Source: Monosporascus cannonballus
Lineage: Eukaryota; Ascomycota; Sordariomycetes; Xylariales
NCBI GenBank assembly: GCA_004154925.1
Contig: QJNS01000172.1
Coordinates: forward strand, 106,685-170,684
Reading direction: 5' to 3'
DNA: 64,000 bases
Positions 1-14,577 of this stretch are shown here, one piece after another; positions within the stretch are counted from its first letter, which is position 1; the number at the start of each line of letters is the position of its first letter. The notes under the pieces are model-generated. The model was given only the letters and a program-made list of their open reading frames with translations. It did no database searches and was not told where the DNA came from. Position numbers and translations under genes: made by a program.

Positions 1-2180
1 TTAAGAAAAAGATCTTTTTCCGTTAAAAAAATAAGAAATAACAGATTTTCGACCGATTTAAGGAATTTTTTATTATAACGCTTATTTTTATATATTAAAT
101 TTTTAAAACAAAACGGTAATAAAGATAAATTATTCCGGCTAGGTAATTAAAAAGTACTTATTTTAATTAGATTTATTAAAGCGCCTATAATTAATTACGT
201 ATTTTATTAGGAAATTATCGTTAATTAAATATAATTACGAAATATACGATAAAAAATTATTAATTATTATTAAAATAATAATAAAATAAAAAAGAAAATT
301 TTAAAAATTAATTAGTTTTTTTACGGTTTTAATAAATTACGTAAATTTTTAATATTTTATAAATACCCGTAAACTTATTAAAAGGCAGATTTAATAAGTT
401 AATTTTTTATTTATTTTTAATTTTATATGTAAATATTACCTTATTAAATTAATATATTAATTTAATATTATATTTTATAAGTTATAAAATATGTTTTGCA
501 GTAAAAAAGATATTAAATTTAAAAAGCGGATAACCCGATTAATTAAAAAACATTATTTAACGAATTAATGCGAATTTAAAAAGTTTTAGTAATTATAATT
601 TACTTAAAGCAAAATAATAATAAATAACTAGTTATATTTTTTAGTAAAAAAGTATTTTTCGAAAAAAGCTTTTAAAAAATATATAATTCAAAATTTATTA
701 AAAATAAAACTTTAAATATGGTATACGCCGCCGTAACCCAAAAATTACGTAATTTTCCCTTAATTATAAACGTAATAAAAACTTTTATAAAAATATTTTT
801 TCGATTTTAAAGGTGTTTTATAATTTAAAAAACGTATTTAAGCTTTTATTTAGGAACCGTTCCGAATATTATTAATTTAACGGATATTTAATTTTTATAT
901 TATTGGCCATCTAAAAAAATATTACGTTAATAATATTAATCCATAATTATTATTAATTAAAGTAAATTCAGGATATATGCCGTTTTTGCCGTAATTATAA
1001 TATATATAATAGGTCGTATGTATAAAGAGAAACGAAAAAGAATTATTATGGCCTTTATTTATTCCAAACCGATTTTATTTAAATCTTTCGGTAAATTTTA
1101 TAATCGATTTACCGGTAAGGCAAAAGGGGAATTTTCGTTTTTTTATAATACTTTATAATTACTTAACGAAAACAATTATTTTAAAACCGATACCTAATAT
1201 AAATACAAAAATATTCGTTTAACGTTTTATTATTTATTGTTAAAAATATTACGGTTTTTCTAAAGAATTAATATTCGCTAAAAAGAATAATTAAACGAAT
1301 AAATTCTGTATTAATTTATATAACCTAATAAATATATAGCAATAATTTAATATATCTTTTTATTTTTAAATAAACGAAATTATAAAAAAAGTTAACCAAA
1401 AAGTTTTCGCGTATTTTCGTTATTTTATAAGTTATGCATAATATAATTAAACTAAATTTTTATCGGTAATATAATTAACTTTTAATAATAAATATTTTTT
1501 ATTAAAAATAAATATTTTTTTAACTTATAAGTATAATATAAAGTTTATTAACAAAATATCGATAATTTTTTAATTAATTTTTTTTAAAAAAATTATTAAT
1601 TTTCTTAAAAAATAACGAAAAAATACGAAATTTGCATAAATTATTATAATATTAATATAAATCCGGATAAAGTAATTAATTAATACCTTTAAAAATATAT
1701 ATTACGTTTCTAAATAAAAAGTTTAATATAATTAAATTTTAAAAATATAAATATATCGTAATTATTTAAAAATTTATTTTAAATATATGCTAATTATATA
1801 ATTGCCGTAATTACGCTTTATAATACCGTAAAATTAAACGTATTATCGGAAATATACCCGAGATTTAACGTAAACTTTTTAAAGTTAATAATAAAAGATC
1901 CGTTATTTAAATAAATTCTAAATAATAATTAATTATTATTGATATTATTATAAAAAATATATAATAAAATATATATTAAAGGCTGAAAATAAACGCGTAA
2001 ACCGCGGTCGTCGAAAAAAATTTATTTGTAAAATAAGCAGGTTACGTTAAACCAATATAAAAATTACGTAATAATTTCGAAAATATAATTACCTTTAATA
2101 ATTTCGAAAAATTATTCGGAAACGGAAACGGGGTCGGCAAAAACGTAAAAGTACGAATAAGGATAAAAGGAAAAATATAT
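1..2180. other. AT-rich, RIP-degraded DNA of unidentified origin
   Basis: This stretch is very AT-rich (runs of TAATTA, ATATAT) with scattered CpG but very little CpA or TpG, the pattern left by RIP acting on repeated DNA. Every frame is broken by many stops. I tried reading it as a DNA transposon or as retrotransposon pol and could not recognise a domain with confidence. It probably represents a third repeat family or the flank of the Copia element downstream. Treat it as repeat-derived DNA without a gene. Confidence 0.6.
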
Positions 2181-2189
2181 AAATAAAGC

Positions 2190-2455
2190 CGCCGCTGTTT
2201 CGCTATAGCCTCGTTATTCTTTAAGGGCGAAAAAGGGAGTAATATTATAGGCTAAAGCCTATAGGGCAATTCGGGCTTACAGAGCAAATTTCTTAGCCCG
2301 AACTTACCCATATATATATAAGGAGCAGCTATCTCGCTGGTAACTAGCTGTTTCTCCCTTTCTCTCCTTACCTTGAATATAAACCTTTGTTGGGCCGTGC
2401 CTCCGTTTAACCTACGCATCGTGCCCGTCACAATACGACGTAATCCAACACCTTA
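2190..2455. repeat. Less AT-rich patch before the Copia relic, possible 5' LTR
   Basis: A patch of more balanced composition sits directly upstream of the decayed Copia coding region. It contains a TATATATATAAGG promoter-like string, CT-rich DNA and a GTCACAATACGAC-like end. This is where a 5' LTR would be expected for the + strand element that follows. No matching second copy was found after the Copia coding region near 7.2 kb, so the LTR interpretation is unproven. Confidence 0.3.
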
Positions 2456-5400
2456 TTATTATTTTTATCGTCCGAAGGAATTACCGAAAAAATTAATTTT
2501 ACGAAATACCTAATAAATATCCTTAAGATAACGACCAAAAGCAAATAAGCTTATAATTAGAATTTTGCAGCATATATTTTTAAAGATCGAAAATACGATA
2601 TTTTCCGTAAAAACGTTAACTATTTAACGAAATAAGTTTTAAAATTAATATTTCCAGCGATTAAGGAAACGAATTTCCTTTTTAGAAAAAACTTATAGCA
2701 GTAATACGCCAAATTGGCCGAATTCAGCAAAGTGTACGATAATAAGCTTTTAATTAATATTTTACGAAAATATTACGAAATATTAAAACAAATTTCGAAA
2801 TTTAGCAAAAACTTAAACGAATAAATTGTAAAATAAAAACAGATTATAGTTTTAAAATAACAATATGGTATTTCAAAAACGAAAACAACGATTATATAAA
2901 TTAACAATCTGTATATAATACTAGCCCTTATAATTAGGACATAAATTACCAATTTCTAGATAATAGAAAAAACTAAAATTAAGACCGGTATAATTAATTT
3001 CTAAAAAGCGGCAATTAACTATTTGGATTATTGGATTATAATTTATTCTCCGCTAATATCGCGAAATATTAAGGTAACGTTTTTAATTTTTTATAGAGCT
3101 CCGATAAACCTATTTATTCAGAATAATTTTGATTGAAAAAAAACCAAGCTTACTAATTTTTAACCGTAAAAAAGAATTTCGGTACGAAGACAAAAACAAA
3201 ATAATTATAGAAATTCTTATTCAGACTAAAACGCCAGCAAAAAAAACGTAACGAATTAAATACTTACGGTATCCGTTATAAAGCTTATTTAAATCCTTAT
3301 TATATTTTATCTTAATATTTTTATATATTCTATAATAAGACCTTAACGCGTTTCTGTTTTAATAACGAAGTAATAAAGCTAATTTACTAACGATTTACTT
3401 TTAATTAATTTTTAAACAAAAAAATCATATAATTATTAAAAAAAATATAAAGAAATTAATTGCCCGAAAAATTACATAATTTCTAAAAGAAATAAGGCAA
3501 ATATTAACGTATTTTCTAATTAGCTATACGTACGGTATAATAAACGTTTTGTTTTACCCCTTAAACATTTTTTCCATTCTAGATTTAAGATCGACGATAT
3601 ATATATTTAATGAGATTAATAAGTTCTTTAATTATAAATTTACCGTATAAGGCGAAAAAATATACGTAAATAATAATTTCGTTCCGATTAATATTTACGA
3701 AAAAATAAATATGTTATTTCGAAACTTTAACGATATAAAAACATTATATTTATACAATATAAACTATTGCAAAGGTTTCGCATATAATTTAATATTATTC
3801 CAATGGCTCCGGAAAAAAATATTAATAAGATAATAAAAGGATTAATAATTATACTCGAAATAAATATAATCAAGTTATTATTATATTAATAAATAAGTTT
3901 AATTAATTCGTTTTTCAAAATATTAACGTAATAATTTTTAACGTAATACTTACGGCCTATAAATAAAACTTTAATTTAAGGACTATAAAATTATTACGTA
4001 TCGGCGATAAGACTATATAATATTTACGCTTAAGTTATCTAAGTTTTAAAGTAATCGCTTAATTTTCGTTTTATATAAAAAAGGTACGATTAAAAGGCCT
4101 TATAACGGTCGAATGCCAAGTTTGTAGCAAAATAAAAGTTAAAAAGTAAATACGTTATATACCAAAAGAGGGGATTTTCCGATCAGGCCAAAAAATAGCT
4201 ATTAACTTTACGAATTTTAAGAAAAACTCGAAAGGATACAAATACGTAATATTCGTTACCGATAAGTACTTAGATTATATCTAGAATATTTATTTTAAAA
4301 ACCGAAAACAAAATATTTTAATTAATATATTTCGATATTTCCTATGCGTTTTTAAAAACCAGGATAAAATCCTTTTATAAAGAATTAAACGAGATAACGA
4401 AATTTTAAACATTTATTGATTTTAAAATATATTATAATTACCTTTTTTTAATATTAAATTAAAATCTATAATACTTTATATCTAAGCCTAGAACAGAAAT
4501 ACAAAATATTTAAAAAGTATAATTAAGGAAAAAACGACCGTAGTGCAAAATAATATTAAATTACTTTTATTCCTAATCGTATATTTTTTAAAGCGGTAAT
4601 ATACTTATATAACCGCATTTTTAAATATGGATTTTTTTGGCAAAAGTTATACGAAATTTATTATATTTATCTGGTATATAAAAACGGTATTACGGTATTT
4701 AATCGCAAATTATAATAAACCTATTTACGAACTTACGGTTATATAATATATATTATAACGAAAATCATTATAAAAAATTAAAAAATTTAAAAATTAAAGT
4801 TGAACATTTAAATCGATTATTTCGTCGGTTACCGATTAACGAATATTTACGAAATTTAAAACTTTTTGACAAATAAAATTATCGCTATTTAAAACGTATA
4901 ATTTAACGAAAAACTTACTTGTTTTAAGAATATAAAAGAGGTTAAAGGTAAATTTTTTATATTAACGAAAACAAATTATAATGCATTTTTCGATAAATAT
5001 TTATAGTTAATCAGGTTATACGTTACCTAAATATCTATATATAAAAAGAAAATAAAAACTTAAATAGAATAATTTAATTACTAATTAAAACGAACGCTTT
5101 AAAATAAAATAATATTAACGTAAAAAACGTATAAAATAAATAAAAATAAGTTTATTTACAAAAGATTAATTACCTTTATATAATCGTTATATTCGAATTA
5201 TTCTTATTTTTTAAATCATTTTCTTTTTTAAAGTTTACTTTAATAATTATTATGATTATTATGCCGACGGAAAAAATAAAGGCAGTCTTAGGTTTTTGTC
5301 ATATTATTTAATCTAGAATAAGAGTAAAAAACGTAGATACCCTACGGGTTGTAAACGTAAGCTCTCTGTATATTCTATGCCGAAATGGTATTATACGAAA

Positions 5401-7170
5401 CGATTATAAGATATAAAAAACCGCCTTTAACGTAAAACGGTTAATTCAATTTATACAAATTTTCGATAATCGATTAATAAATTGTAAGAATTTAAGAAAA
5501 TTATTTATCCGAAATATATACCGCCTTAATCGGAAAAACTTTAATTTATTAATATATAAAAAGATATTTAAATTATAAAACCGGACATGTAAACATAATT
5601 TAGCATTATTATCGTAAAGCCATAAAAAACTAAATATATATCTATTAAAGCAAAAATTTTTAAAAGCCGAAAAAGCTTATTTACAAAATTATAAAAATAT
5701 ATAATTTTGGAAAATTATTAATTAATTCTTTACTAAAAAAACTAAACTTTAAAATATATATAAATATATATTTATAAATTGAAAAAAAACCGTTAATTGC
5801 AAAAATATAAAATACAATTTGTAATACGTAATAATTAATAATTTAAAAACGCGTATAATAATAGATATATATTTATATTTATTAAAAAGCTTTTCCGAAC
5901 GTTAATTATTATTATACCCCGATTTAATTTGGAATTTAAGTAATATAACGCCGTTAACGTTTTCGTTTACGCGAATTTCTCTTACGACATATATATAAAA
6001 ACGCCCTTAAGATATTTATATTATAACAAAATCTTATTAATCGAAAAAGCCTTATACGGCTTAAAACAATTACTATTATTATAATAGAAAAACTTTACCA
6101 ACATATTAAAGGACTTAGGATTTAACCCCGTTTCTTATAAGCTTTATTACTTTTTTTATTAAACGGTACTTTTTTTAACGTTAATAATATTATCATTATA
6201 TACAGCAAAAAAAGTTAATGCCTTATTAATTAAGCGATTTAGCAAATTAAAAAACGATATATCTTTTTTAAAAGTAAATACCTTTAATAGTTTCTTAATA
6301 TCGAAATAATTAAAAATCGTATTAAACGAAAAATCTAATTATTTTAATTTAATTTTATAAATAAGGTAATTAATCTGATTCCTAAAAAACGTTTAAATAA
6401 TTTTCTAAATACGCCAATAATTATTTTTAACCTATTATCTAACCTTAAATTGACTTATTTAAATGTAATTGATAAATATTAAAAAAATAAACTTAATTTT
6501 ATACGTAATGGTTAATACTCGACCCGATATATTTTTTGCTAAATCTCGATTAATACGATTTAACTTAAATCCAAATACCGCTTATTACGAAATAGCAACT
6601 CGAATTATATTTTACTTAATCAAAACCAAAATATAAATTTTGCAGTTCGACGGCGAAAATTCAATAAATATACAAAATAACATTTTCTTTAAGGATAATA
6701 TTATCGACCGAAAAAGTTTTTAAATATACGTTATAAAATTATTTAAAAAAAATCGAGTAAAAAGCAAATAAGTAAAATATGATAATTAGTTTTACAACCC
6801 AAATAACATTATTATTTTTTGTACAAATTACCAAAAAAGCCCTTTTTATTTCCCAATTAATTATTAAATTAAAAATCAACTTCAAAACGAAAATATTAAA
6901 TATATAATACGATAATTTATAAATTATACGGTTCGTTAACGCGGATATCGTCCTTCTTATAACGAAATTACGATATATTAATATATATATTTATTAGTTA
7001 CGAATAATAACAAAAACATTTAATCAAAATAGATTATATATTTATAGATAATATGTTAACAAATAAACTAACGAAAAACATATTAAAAAAAGCCTTTAAA
7101 TATTTCAGAAAACAATTAGGATTAATAAATATCACGAAAATCTTTAAATAACGAAAAAATACTTTACGAG
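2430..7170 (+). mobile_element. RIP-degraded Ty1/Copia retrotransposon relic
   Basis: Although full of stop codons, + strand frames preserve the order of a Copia polyprotein. A Cys-x-x-Cys pre-integrase piece lies at about 4.1 kb, followed by an integrase-like segment reading GYKYVIFVTDKY at about 4.24 kb. The reverse transcriptase segment reads LYGLKQ at about 6.05 kb, then DLGFNPVSHKLYY. A TRPDIFFAKSRL motif lies at about 6.51 kb, and an RNase H tail ends in DNMLTNKLTK...FRKQLGL at about 7.05-7.13 kb. This order (integrase before reverse transcriptase) is diagnostic of Copia rather than Gypsy. No frame is intact, so the element is dead. Boundaries are approximate because no LTR pair was found. 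Confidence 0.8.
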
Positions 7171-7698
7171 TAATTTCAATGGCGGAATTAGCCGATCGGA
7201 AAAACTTAATCACTAAAGAAAAAGTAAAATAGATAATTACAGCTTTAGGAAGTAGTGAAAAATAATAATTAACGCCCTGAATGTTTTAAGGCGTTAAAAA
7301 GGTATATAAGCTAGCCAAGGTGTGTTATAGCATACCAAATACGAAAAGGTCATTTTCTGAACAGAGTATATATACTCCGTTCCTAAGCTACATTAAAGTT
7401 GTATGCGTTGCGAAAGCGCACGCAATTAGCGGAATAAAAAAAACAACGGATATCCCCTATATCTGACATAAACGCTGTTAGCAAACAAAAAAATATTACT
7501 TAAAATATATTAAAACGAAGTATATTTAAAAGTTTTAATTTTTTTAAATAGCTATTATTTAATGTATTAACGTTTATGAAACCTAAAAAGTTTCGTCGTT
7601 ATTTAAAAGCGAATACGTAATAGCGAAAGCCTAGATTAATTTTTTTAAAAAAGATATTAAACAATTTAATACGTATAATAGTTCAAAACGTTTATTAA
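7171..7698. other. AT-rich spacer between Copia relic and Gypsy insertion
   Basis: No gene is seen here. The part at about 7,265-7,470 is less AT-rich than its surroundings and includes a TATATAAG string and a GCG-rich patch. It could be a 3' LTR of the Copia element, but I see no matching partner at the 5' side. The last five bases, ATTAA at 7,694-7,698, are one copy of the target-site duplication of the neighbouring Gypsy insertion. Confidence 0.5.
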
Positions 7699-7887
7699 TA
7701 TAAAAGGCTTCACCTGAGCGGTCTGTAATCAATTGCCAATAAAAATTTATTTTTTAGCTTAAAAGAAAAAAAGGAAAAATAAAAATACAGTTATATATAT
7801 GTTCGCATATAAGGCGCTGCGCTAATGCTGCTTGGTACCGGCGTTTATCCGGTGCTCCATAATAAGGCTCCATATAGCCCTATTACA
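7699..7887 (-). repeat. 3' LTR of the Gypsy element
   Basis: This 189-bp direct repeat matches 14,387-14,577 along its full length. Read on the minus strand it begins TGTAATAGGGC. Its other terminus now reads TA instead of the expected TG on the plus strand, a G-to-A change fitting RIP of the opposite strand. It is less AT-rich than the element interior. Confidence 0.9.
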
Positions 7888-8377
7888 TTACTCCTCACTT
7901 TTACTAAAAAAGGTTAGCTTATCGCAAAATCAATAATTGCGCTAATCCTTAGCTTTTAATTGGTTCGAAATTCGGAAATTTATCGATTTCCGAATTAGGC
8001 TTAATTTAGATAGCTAATTATAGGTTAATTATGCGTTAAGTAAGCCCATATATAAAAATGCGTCTATATTTTTATTTATGTTAATTTTTCTTTTTTATAA
8101 TAATAATATAATTTAATAAATTAATTTTTATTATTATTTATTATAATACTTTTATATCTTACTTTATAACGGCTTAAAGGTTAATTAATACGTTATAATG
8201 CCGCGAAAATATTTTATAAAAAAACGTTTTTACGATTTTAAACCCTTTTGGTAAATTGAAATGCGCTAAAATTTTTCGTATATTATATATTCGCGATATG
8301 CTTTATTTTATCTATATAATTCGTTTTGTTAAAAACCCGGATACGTTTCATTTAAATTAATAAAATATATAATTTGC

Positions 8378-8581
8378 TTATATGTTATTTCTAAAATATT
8401 TATTATTATAAGCAAAATGGCGGTTTATTATTAAATATGTATTAATTATAATTATAAATATTTCGAAATAAATACCTTTTTTATTTTTGCTAATATGCTT
8501 TTTAACGTAATTGTCGTATAATTCGCGGATATTTTTAAGTTTTATTAAGCGGTTGACGCGTTTTACGAAATTATTTTTCAT
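8378..8581 (-). pseudogene. Surviving 67-codon frame within the Gypsy relic
   Basis: An open minus-strand frame near the 3' end of the Gypsy element encodes a Lys/Asn/Ile-rich peptide (starts MKNNFVKRVNRLIKL). Its composition is what RIP makes of any coding sequence. It lies downstream of the integrase position, where Gypsy elements often carry a C-terminal extension or chromodomain, but no such domain is recognisable. It is a remnant and not a gene. Confidence 0.4.
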
Positions 8582-11500
8582 TACGATTATCGATACCTTA
8601 ATAAATATATATTTTTTATATATTTTTTATATTATTTTTTCGCCGTTAATCTTAGCTTAACGGCTATCCGTACCTAGAAAAAAGCGGATACCGAAACCTT
8701 ATATTCGCGTTTTAAGTTTTCGTATGTCGTCTATTTCGAAATAAATTTATACTCTTAATTTCTGGCTTATATATTACTTTTACGTAAATTAAGCTGTCGG
8801 TTTTGCCGATCTTTTTGCCCCGTATAATAAAGGATATATTAAGTATAAAAATAACAAATTTTATTGTATAAATTATTTTCGCAATATTTTCGCGTTTTTT
8901 CTGCGTTATTTATTAACTTACGTTATAAGTTAAATTAATAGCCGTTAATAATCGTATTATTAACGCTTTGGAAAATTTTCTAATTATAACTTAGGTAGCT
9001 GAAAAAAAGTTCCGGTTTTACTGGAATTTAATATAAATAAAGCCGAATAATCGCGCGTTTTAAATATGTAATTTCTATATAACGTTAATGTTATAAATTT
9101 GTAAGATAAATCGTTAAATTTATAAGCTTTTAAAAATAATTAAATAATTTCGTAACCGGTATATTATTTTTATAACTTTTAATTTGTTTTATATATTGTA
9201 TTCGTAAATAATAAAAACGTTATTTTAATATTTATTTTCAAATTATATAAAGCTGTTTTTAAGCGGTTCTCCCAAATTACCTATAATATTTACGCGTTAT
9301 CTGGCTGGTATTTTTAAGCTGAACTTTTACCCGTCCGTTTTTTGATAATACGTTAAATTTGAGGTTCGTTATTAATAGTTATATTATCGTATTTTTTTAG
9401 AGTTGTTATAAAGCTGCCATATTTACGAACTTTTCGAACGACGTTTAAGTCGGTTTTACGTAATTTAATTATTTTACCTGGATTTGGCATATAAAGTTTT
9501 TTTTTATTTTTTTGATTCAGGCTTAAATGATATTTTCGATTTTGAATTCCGGTTCGTTATATTTTTAAGGATACTAAAAAAGAATTACGTATTTATATTA
9601 ATTTAGAACTATACAAAATTACTGTTTGCATATTTTAATAAATTAATATAAAAACGATTATAAATTCTTTTAAATATATTTATTACGATAACGTAAAAAT
9701 TAATTATCTTGATTACCTAATATTTGGTTTAGAATTGCTTTAATTTCTTTAACGGCCAAAGAGTAATAACATTTTTTTAGGACAACCAGATTTTATCGTT
9801 AATTTCGTATTTTTTAGCAGGAAAACGACGTTTATTTATTGTTTTTTCTTAGATTTACTAAGCCGCCGTTATTACGGCTTAAACGAATTCCGTATTTTTT
9901 CGTAATTTTCTAACGAAATTTTCCATTTTTGTACGTAAATTTGTTTTAGTTGTCGAATTATTTTTTACTTAAGAAATCGAATTAATATAATATCCGTAAA
10001 ATAAGAAAAAAAATTAATTTTATTAAAGTCGTATTTCGATTATTATTTACGAATATCGCCTTTAAGAAAAACTTGTGTTATTTTTATTATAAATACGTTA
10101 CAAAAGTTCGTAAATAAGCTAATATCTTTTAATTAGTCTTTTTCGTAATATTATTAATTTTTAAATAATATACGTTAAAAAGATATTACTTTATTTTTAT
10201 TAATTCGTAAAATCTGGTCCAGAATTTTCTTACATAATTAATTCCCTTATTACTTATAATAACTTTAAAAAAAGTATGGAATTTTTAATATATTTTTATA
10301 AATACTTCCGTATATATTTCTATATTTATTATACGTATTACTTTTAGAATTATTATTTTAAATAGTCGGTTTATTATAATTATTAAAAAATATATATCGT
10401 ATTTAAAAACGGTTAATAAATCGATTATAAAATTAATTAATAATTTGTTATAAAATCGTTCGAGAATCGGAAATAATTTTAACAGCTTTTTTTTTCATTT
10501 TTCCATACGTTTTTATAGCTATATACGTTATAATTCTTGCAGAACTACCTTATTATACAATATATACCCGGCTAAAAAAGCTTTTCGAAAACATTATTAT
10601 CGTAACCTTTTTACTTAGGTGGCTTACTATATAAAAATCGTAAGTATTTTATATTAAAGCCGTTTTAAGCGGTTTTTAAATTAAAATTTAAAGGCGTTCC
10701 CGAAATTAATAATAGCCCTTAATATCTAAAGTATATTCCGTAATTAATATTAATAATTTTAATTCCGTAAAAAAGCTATTTTTTTACAATAATTTTAATA
10801 ATATGGTCGTAATTTTTATTATGTTTTAACGTTACGTTTTAAAGTTTCTAAAAATTTTCGTAATATTAAAACATTTATATTTTTCGAAGTAATTTATCAT
10901 TTTTAATTTTAATATTATTAACGGTTATCGTATTTTTAATATATTTTCAGTGTTCTGTAAAAAATATAAGTAATTATTTATTCTTTATTAATTAAAATTT
11001 TTGTACGATTTTCGAGCGGTTATTTTTCCTTATAAATATATTTTATTTTTATACGAAAATATATCGGCCTTAATATTTAAACGGCCGGTACGGAATTCGA
11101 AATAAGAATTAAAACGGAATAACTTTTTTAATTATTTTACTTAACGTTCGTTTAGCTTTTTAAGAATTATAAAATATTTCAGATTTTTACAGTCGGTAAT
11201 AATCTTAAACGGGGTTATTACGTTACGTAATTTTATATTTTATATTTTTAAATAATTTATTATCGTTAGAAAGTTTTTATTATATATTTTGTAATTAATT
11301 TTAAGAAAGTTTAATTTTTTAAAATAATAAATTACCGAACGTAATATTTTTAATTTATTAATCCGGGATAAATAATTTCTATATATTATCTTTAAATAAT
11401 TTGCTTTTAATATTATAAATTTTTTAGGGTTTTATTACGCTAAAATCGGTTTCGTTATAAAGGTAGCTTTTAAACGTTTTAACGTTATTTTTTCTTTTTT

Positions 11501-14386
11501 CTTTTAACGAAATAAGGTTTCTTTTTCCAAATTAGAGCTATTAGCGGTATCGATATATCCGCGTAATAGGTTATAAAGTTGCGGTAAAAATTTGTAAACT
11601 TTAAAAAACTTCGAATTTCCGTAAACGTTTTAAGAATTTCTTATTTTTTGATCGCGCGTAATTTCTCGGAGTTTATTCGTATCTCTTTCCCGGCATCTAT
11701 GATAAATCCAAGATATTTTATTGTTTTTTCGGCGAATTCGCACTTAGAAATATCTAAACTGAAACCCGTTTTTCTTAAACGGCTTAAAACCTTTTTTATT
11801 TTTTGCATATAATCCTTTTTGGATCTGAAGAAAAAATAAGGATGTCGTTCATATACGCTAAACAGAAAACGTTAAGATACTTCTTTAAAACCTCGTTAAC
11901 GTATTGCTAGAAAATCGCGGAAATCCTACATAAGCCGAACGGTATTACTAATTATTCGTACAAGCTAAAACGTATTTAGAATACCGTTTTCCATTTATTT
12001 CTTTTCTTAATTCTAATCTTATGAAATATTATTTAAACGTTTATTTTCGTGAATTACTTAATATAAAAAAAATAACTTTAAGGTTTCCGAAATAAGGGGT
12101 AAAAAGTAACGGTGTTTTTTCGATTATTATATTTAACGCCCGATAATTGTAGTAAAAACGTAATTCTTTTCCGGATTTTTTTATAAATAAAACCGGAGCC
12201 TTTATAGGCGAATTATTTACGCGGATATACTCTTTATCCAAAAGTTCCGTCAAAATTTTTCTTAAAGTTAATAACTTATCCTTAATTATATTATATAAAG
12301 GCCTCCATAATATTGGCATTTTTTTATTTCGTTTTTGAGTAATAAAATCACATAATTTATTCCGGGATAAAATGGGAATAAGGCGTTATCTAATTTTTTA
12401 TTAAATAACTTCCGAAACGCTTTTAACTTAAACGGAAAATTTTCGTTAATTTCCATTTTTTTTCTTAAGCGTTAACGCCTTATTAATATTAGCCAAAATA
12501 ATTGAAAATAATTAAATTTCTTATTTAATTTCTTTAATTTTTCTTATTTTTCGAAATTTCGCTCCGAAAATAATAATTAAAAATTTTTTCGTTTCGCGAA
12601 TTTTTTATACGTTATTTTTTTAGACTTTATATTTTTTTCGTAAACCCTTATATAATTAATTACGCTTATCGTTAAAACGTATTTTTACCTTACGTATATA
12701 ATATCGTAACGTTTTATTTAAAATTTTCTCAAAATTAAGGAATAATTAAGCCCATTAATAATATATACGAATATCCTGGTTTTAAAACCGTCGATATCTA
12801 TCTCTATATATATTATCTTCTTAATTTCTCCTTACCGTTATCGGCTTTTTTTGAGAAATTTTTTAATTTGCGTAATTTTATTAAAATATATGATAACCGT
12901 AAACGTTTTACAAAGGTTTTGCTTATTATAATAAAACATTTATATCCTTAATTAACAAAAGTTTCCATAAATTATTTTAATTAATATATATATTAATAAT
13001 AAATAAAACGCCGTCCATATTTTGTTTCGTAATTTTTACTTCGACTTAGATCGTCTTTTGCTTTCGAACGCGCCGATATTTAGAAATTATTTTTTTCTTT
13101 TTTCGCTTTTAAATTCCGACCTTTCGTTTTTATATGTTTCTGACAAATCAATTCTTTTTTATAGTTTTTTTATTAATAAAAACAGGCAACGGTTCGCCTT
13201 ATAATTAGGATACCTATAACGCAAATAAAGGCCTTTTGTTTTACGAGCGTTCCGTTTTTTTAAGTTATTTATCGCGCGTATTATTTCGGCGATTAAAATA
13301 AAGTTTAAAATTTTTATTTTTATTATCTTATTACTAAAATATCAATTATACTTATATCGTTATCTGGGTTATTTTCCGCTTAATTATTACCGCCTAATTA
13401 AATTATTAAAATATTTTTTACGGCGTTATTTCTTTAAGGCGTCCGGCAATTTTCATTATTTTATTTATTTATACGTTATAATTTTCAAAAAAGTTTATTA
13501 GGATTAAAACTTAGGTAAACTTTTTATTTAATATTTTTTTAAAAAACGTAAACTTTGTTTCTGCTAATTAAATAATTATGTCTATAGTTATTAACATTTT
13601 TTCGAATAAAGGATAAAATAATAAGAATTTCGTATTATCGGTGTATCTTAAGTTCCGAAAACGTTCGGTTACCTTTTTTTATGCCAATTATTATATTATT
13701 TGTATAATATTTAAAGAAAACCGACGGAATTATAAATATTATTTAAGCTTTTAATAATATAATAAATAATAACCATATATTATATATTAATTTCGAACTT
13801 TTCGTATATAACATAAAACTGCTTACGAATTCTTTTTACAAAATTAACGTTTATCTCGAACTCATAAATTATAAATACGTATTATTCGGAGAATTTCTTT
13901 TTTGTCTCGTTAAATCTTTTCGGCCAGGATGACGGCTTCCGTTTGGCTTCTATAATTAGCTTGGTTATTTGAACCGTTTTTACGAAATGGCCTAATTACG
14001 TTTTTAATCGTTACTAGGTCGAGAAAAAATCGGTATTTATAAAAGCTATCGCGTTCCGAACTTATAATTAGGTAATAAATTTATGTTACGTAATTAAGCC
14101 GTTTTTGAGCTATTCGGTCGTTTATATTAGCTCCTTATTTGCCTTATGTTATATTTCTATATGTTTATGGAGCTAAACTGCCTTTTTTTGCTTTTTTCAA
14201 GCTGGTAACTTATACGTTGCTTTATAGCCGCCATCGAACTTATTAGGATTTCCGTTATAACGCTAAATATCTTCTGTAACTCTGGGTCGATAAGGGCCTC
14301 TTACTGGGCCCTGTAAGGAGCATTCGAAAACCTTGATATCTGATTCCGAACGTCTTTTATTTTGCTAAATAATAAGCTAAAAAATA

Positions 14387-14577
14387 TGTAAAAGGCTTTA
14401 TCTGAACGATCTATAATCAGTTGCCAATAAGAATTTATTTTTTAGCTAAAAAGAAAGAAAAGAAAAAAATAAAAATACAGTTTTATATGTGTTCGCATAT
14501 AAGGCGCTACGCTAATGCTGCTTAGTACCGGCGTTTGTCCGATACTCTATAATAGGGCTCCATACAGCTCTATTACA
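14387..14577 (-). repeat. 5' LTR of the Gypsy element
   Basis: This 191-bp copy of the repeat at 7,699-7,887 keeps the canonical TG...CA ends (plus strand starts TGTAAAAGGC and ends CTATTACA). The differences I see from the other copy are almost all C/T or G/A transitions, with a few length differences in A-runs. That is consistent with RIP rather than random drift. Directly outside lies the second ATTAA target-site copy. Confidence 0.9.

Larger units (their letters stand above)
7699..14577 (-). mobile_element. Complete but RIP-inactivated Ty3/Gypsy LTR retrotransposon
   Basis: The element is bounded by two direct repeats (LTRs, about 190 bp) and flanked on both sides by the identical 5-bp sequence ATTAA (7,694-7,698 and 14,578-14,582), a classic target-site duplication. 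Coding direction is minus. The best-preserved frame, 12,041-12,319, reads as Gypsy reverse transcriptase: LRKILTELLDKEYIRV, then APVLFIKKSGKELRF and YRALN. An integrase core piece (INFIIDLL) lies downstream on the minus strand at about 10.4 kb, so the order is reverse transcriptase then integrase, as in Gypsy. The purine-rich AAAAGTGAGGAG complementary to bases just inside 7,887 fits a polypurine tract. All long frames are interrupted, and CpA is depleted. Confidence 0.9.

Noticed and set aside
7265..7470. Possible 3' LTR of the Copia relic
   Set aside because: No matching sequence was found near the element's 5' side, so it is not called an LTR.
13022..13204. 60-codon plus-strand frame in the AT-rich block
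   Set aside because: It is antisense to the Gypsy element and Phe/Leu-rich purely because of base composition.
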